Positions 57,258 through 61,314 of a stretch of DNA of 61,314 nucleotides are shown in pieces (the first letter of the stretch is position 1; each line of letters starts with the position of its first letter). The notes beneath the pieces were generated by a model, which saw only the letters and a list, made by a program, of their open reading frames with translations, was not told the DNA's origin and did no database searches. This DNA is from Bondarzewia mesenterica (lineage: Eukaryota; Basidiomycota; Agaricomycetes; Russulales; Bondarzewiaceae): the NCBI GenBank assembly GCA_004802705.1, contig SGPL01000145.1, positions 784 through 62,097 on the forward strand. Direction: 5' to 3'. Position numbers and translations under genes: made by a program.

Positions 57258-60200
57258 ATGATCCCCCTCTTCGACCAAGAAAAGCGACGTAGTATCAATC
57301 TTGGAGGCATCAGTTCCGCATCAACCCAAACTGCTATCCTTCATCGGGCCAAGGCTCAACGCTCGGAACGTCAGGATTCCCGTAGACGTCTTGAAAGTGC
57401 CGTCCGAATACAGGCGTGGTGGAGGGGCGTACATCAATCTAGGGAAGTCAAGCAACAACTCAAACAGAAGTTTGAGAAGGATGTCTTGGGGATATCTGGT
57501 CTGCGATGTCTGGCGCTGATCGGGAGAGACGATGAAGTCCTCGGGAAGTGGTCTGAGGCTATAGTCAGCGGTGGCAAACGTGAGTTCCTAACATGTTGTC
57601 AGAATCGTACTGATAGTTGCGCAGAATATTTCTTTCAACAAGCATATGGTCCTCAGCGTCAGAGTTGGCTTGTTTTAACTCGTCGGGCCTCTCTACTCAT
57701 TCTCCAGTCTGTCGCTGACCATCCTCAGTAAGGCAGGATTTCCATCTCCCGTCTCACATCCACTAACCCTGAGCTAGATCGTCGCATGCAGTGGCTCACC
57801 TCCGCGTGCTCGACATGCTTCTCTCAACGTCTGTGACTACAAAGGCTCTGGGGCCTCAAGGATCTGATATTAGCATTGAGATAACGAAATACCTCCTCCA
57901 TCATGACCTGTTCCGCTACTTCTCCAAGGCTATAATGGGCATCGTGCGTGACATTACCTCCAGATTGCCATCTCGCTCATCATCTCTATTCAGCCTGTTG
58001 AAGAAAAGAGTTCTCCGTCGCTTCCGGTTCTTGTCCCGCTGTTAACACACCCTTTCTCCAGCTTTAATGCTTTCCCATATCTCTACTCTCAATCTCTCAT
58101 GCAACTCTTCGAGCACATTTTGTCCATTCCCCTCCTCCCAAACCGCATCTCAATCGCCTCGCTTTCTACGTTTTCCGCTCGCCTTCCCATCGTTTCCTCC
58201 CTCAACGATATCTCTCTCGCTCATCTTGTTTTCGAACTTCCGACAGATCGCAAAATCCATCTCGTCTCCAATCTTGTCACCTTTCTTACCCCTCGTTATC
58301 CCAAACTTACCGCGCCTGGCCTTATTGCGTACCTGAGCATCCTCACGTCGCTCCTGGACTCCCTTCCTATTCATGCGCTAGAGCCGCCCAGCCTGAGGAA
58401 GTCAACTGCTGTTAATAGAGGAGATGAATTAGGTTCCAGCTCTGAGGATGAGGATGACGCTCCACGCGTTACTGCTGTACAGTCTTTCGCGCCTCCCGCG
58501 CCGCCTCTTCCTCCACTTGACTCTCGCACACTGAAGCGTTTGCAGAACATGATCTCCTTGTCTCATCTCAGCTCCATTCTGAAGGCTACTCAGAATTATC
58601 CCTCCTCTCGACCCGAGCTATATTCATTCTTGCTCACGTTATGCACGATATGGCCAGAACGAGCGGATGGGATTCTCAGCGCTCTTGTCGTCTCAACCAA
58701 CGGGGCTCTAGTAAGAGAATTGTACCGGTTCTACGTGCGAAGTTCGCCACTCGGTCGAGATGATAATGCTGTAGCTCTTATGGGTCCGCTCATTTTTTGT
58801 TTCGGTCGAACTGCGACTTACACTCTACACAGATCCCGTACACGCGCCTTCATGGCCCCCATTAGTTTTCCTTACCGATCTCTACACCCAATCGCTCCTC
58901 ACTATGGGTGACGATGAGTTTTTCTCATCTGTCACTGCTGCATCCACCGCAGCACGCAATCCACTTACGCTTGATGAACTCACGTCGTTCTCGCGACAGT
59001 TGTTGAATATTGCATTTATTCTCTACTGGCGCGAGGATCAGACGAATGTGCAGCAGGGAGGGGTGCCTGGGATTAAATTGAACTGGGAGGGTGTCAGGGA
59101 GAAGGTGACAAAATGCCTGCAGGCGATCCATGCGAGAGAGTGGGTGGTTTCTTCGCTATTGTTGTTTTGAATAAATGCTGATTCAATTTCACAGTTCTCG
59201 GAAACAGTTCACACCTCCTGGCCATTGGCTCGTGAGCTCACAGATTGACCTGTCCTCTTTTATCGAGGCAGCAATGTGCGCATGTCCTCAGATCTATTAT
59301 CCTGTTTTCTTCCTTCTCATCCTTTTGTCACTCACAGATTTGAAGAGCAGCAACTCACGCAGCCTGTGGGTTCCCGCCCACTCACTAAACGTCAAATCTC
59401 TTACCTTTCACCGCGTCTCGGTATCCTCAATAACATACCTTTTGCCATCCCGTTCGAAGTCCGCGTTTCCATCTTCCGCCACTTTGTTGCCAACGACATG
59501 GTCAATCGTGGAATCAATCGATTCCAATATCCCGAAACTAAGACTCGTGCGAAGGTTCGCCGGGGTCATATTGCGGAGGATGGCTTCGATAAGCTTGGGG
59601 ACGCAGATCTAAGAATGCCGATTGAGATCACTTTTATTGATCAATTTGGGTATCCGGAGTCAGTACCCTCGTATCGTTCGTTCCGTTCGGATAGCTGACT
59701 GGCCACACGTAGGGCTGGTATCGACGGGGGAGGAGTGTTCAAAGAATTCTTGACCGATCTCTGCAAAGAGGCGTTTGACAGCGATCGTGGGCTCTGGCTC
59801 GCGAACAAGCAGAACGAGTTGTATCCGAACCCACATTCATATGCCACAGACCGTCTGTGTTTTAAATGCTATATGCTGCTCTCTGGCTCTGATTATCTTT
59901 TCATTCTAGCACACAATCTGAATTGGTACCGCTTCATCGGCCGTATTCTGGGAAAGGCGCTTTATGAAGGAATTTTGATAGACGTTGTATTTGCCAGTTT
60001 CTTCCTTGCAAAGGTATGTGACACTTCGCACGTTGTTGTCCGCTTGCAGCTGATCCAGGTGCAGTGGTTGGGCAAGCAAAGCTTTTTGGATGACCTTGCC
60101 TCGTTGGATCCAGATTTGTACCACGGTCTCATCTTTTTGAAGCATTATCACGGCAATCATGAAGACCTGTCGCTCAATTTTGCTGTCACGGAAGAAGGTT

Positions 60201-61038
60201 AGCATTGACGGTCACGATATTGTACACGAGAGTTGAGACTCACTGATGTGCACAGAGTTCGGTGTCGCAAAGACGATCGACCTCTGCCCCAACGGGAGTA
60301 ACATGCCAGTTACAAGCGATAACAAGCTGGAATATATCTATCGCATGTCGCATTATCGCCTTACGAAACAAATCAAACGGCAGAGCGAGGCGTTTTTCGA
60401 GGGCCTGTCGGACATAATCGATCCGAAATGGCTTCGGTGAGTTGTTACGAATTCTACTCGTAGATTGTATATTAACGAAAGATATTAGCATGTTCAATCA
60501 GCAGGAGTTACAGGTCCTTCTTGGCGGAGTGGACTCGCCAGTCGACCTCGACGATCTAAGAGAGCACACGAACTACGGCGGGCTGTATGATGACAATCAG
60601 CAAACTGTCGTCGCTTTTTGGAAGGTCAGTCTTAGTGTTTATACGACTCGCGATCATACTAAGGTTTACAATTAGGTGGTCAACACGTTTGATCACGAGC
60701 AGCGTCGAGCGTTACTGCGATTCGTGACTAGTGTAGGCCGCCCGCCGCTACTGTATGTCTTGATCATTTTCCTCTGTACGACTGTCGCTGATGTTCTCTA
60801 TAGTGGCTTCAAAGAATTAGTTCCCAACTTCAGTATCCGAGCTGCGGGTACGGACGAAACCCGTTTGCCCACGTCTAGCACCTGCGTGAACCTTCTCAAG
60901 GTGAGAACTCTATTCCTTTGTTGTACAAGTCTCATACTCATACATCCGATCCAGCTTCCGATGTATCAGAGTGAGCATGTGCTTCGCGAGAAACTGCTTC
61001 AGGCAATTTACGCAGGGGCTGGGTTTGACCTCTCGTGA
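57258..61038 (+). CDS. HUL5: HECT-type E3 ubiquitin ligase, HUL5/UBE3C-like
   Basis: Transfers ubiquitin to substrates through a catalytic cysteine; Hul5 works with the proteasome on misfolded proteins. The ATG at 57258 opens MIPLFDQEKRRSINLGG, like other fungal UBE3C proteins. An IQ-like helix (AVRIQAWWRGVHQS) follows near residue 60. The C-terminal HECT domain has GIDGGGVFKEFLTDL, WYRFIGRILGKALYEG, LEYIYRMSHYRL, MFNQQELQVLLGG and RAAGTDETRLPTSSTC, with the catalytic Cys (codon at 60883-60885) in TCVNLLKLP. It ends GAGFDLS. About a dozen short introns, all consistent with the frame. No defects seen. Confidence 0.93.
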
Positions 61039-61314
61039 CATTTTTGCTGTATCGGTAGACATATTTTTGTGGTTCGCAATACTCGGATTGTACTCTGCTG
61101 TCGTGTATCATGGTAATGCAAATTTGCGCTGGTTCTCGTCGACGAACGTCGTCATCGAAGATGCTGTTTAAATGAGGCTGCCTTTCTTGTCTGGGCCTTC
61201 ACCATCGTCTGCGACGCCGCGGAGCTGAACCACTGTTGGGTTTTCTCGCACGCAACTTGATGCCTGGTTGGATAAGTGCGACTGCGTCGGCGCAGACCTT
61301 GCTCGCCGGGACGG

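Noticed and set aside
1..61314. tRNA or rRNA genes
   Set aside because: Box-B-like words such as GGTTCGAG occur, but no surrounding cloverleaf could be built.

Overview
The window is nuclear DNA from a filamentous basidiomycete, most likely an agaricomycete. Genes are close together on both strands. Most are split by many GT-AG introns of about 50-65 bases, and protein families such as DUF7770, DUF3602, DUF2235, a multi-exon microsomal P450 and NIS1-like secreted proteins are typical of such fungi. I see no bacterial operons, no CRISPR array, and no rRNA or tRNA gene that I could support. The first 1.3 kb and about 35.1-37.2 kb hold many N bases, and at least two single-base homopolymer insertions break otherwise good reading frames, so some apparent lesions are probably sequencing errors.

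Layout, left to right: a class III (SIRT5-like) sirtuin; a DUF7770 protein; an aminoglycoside-phosphotransferase-like kinase with a one-base frameshift; a DUF3602 protein built from repeated glycine-rich exons (minus); a tail-anchored FHA/coiled-coil protein resembling SLMAP/Far9 of STRIPAK (minus); a BTB plus CAP-Gly protein. A 2.2 kb gene-poor stretch then carries a 381-bp MITE-like element with perfect 35-bp terminal inverted repeats. Next come a cytochrome P450 with micro-exons, AMP deaminase, a DUF2235 hydrolase (minus), a Ste7/Fuz7-type MAP kinase kinase (minus), a decayed monocarboxylate-transporter-like pseudogene, MPDU1 (minus) divergent from eIF3e, D-lactate dehydrogenase (minus), a class I/II aminotransferase, a GH43 arabinanase (minus), a NIS1-like secreted protein, two isoprenylcysteine methyltransferase paralogues flanking an orphan gene, an alpha/beta hydrolase, a small hypothetical gene, a convergent pair of Ser/Thr-rich single-pass membrane proteins, and a HUL5/UBE3C-type HECT ubiquitin ligase.

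Most genes are unrelated housekeeping or accessory functions, as expected for a fungal chromosome segment; there is no clear biosynthetic cluster. Loose themes are pheromone and MAPK signalling (the MAPKK and the two Ste14-like methyltransferases that would act on farnesylated pheromone or Ras, plus a STRIPAK-type protein) and interaction with plant matter (arabinanase and NIS1-like protein, divergently placed). The most interesting structures are the MITE, the transporter pseudogene with a visible 10-bp duplication, the modular phase-0 exons of the DUF3602 gene, the BTB/CAP-Gly fusion, the P450 micro-exons around the heme loop, and the methyltransferase duplication.
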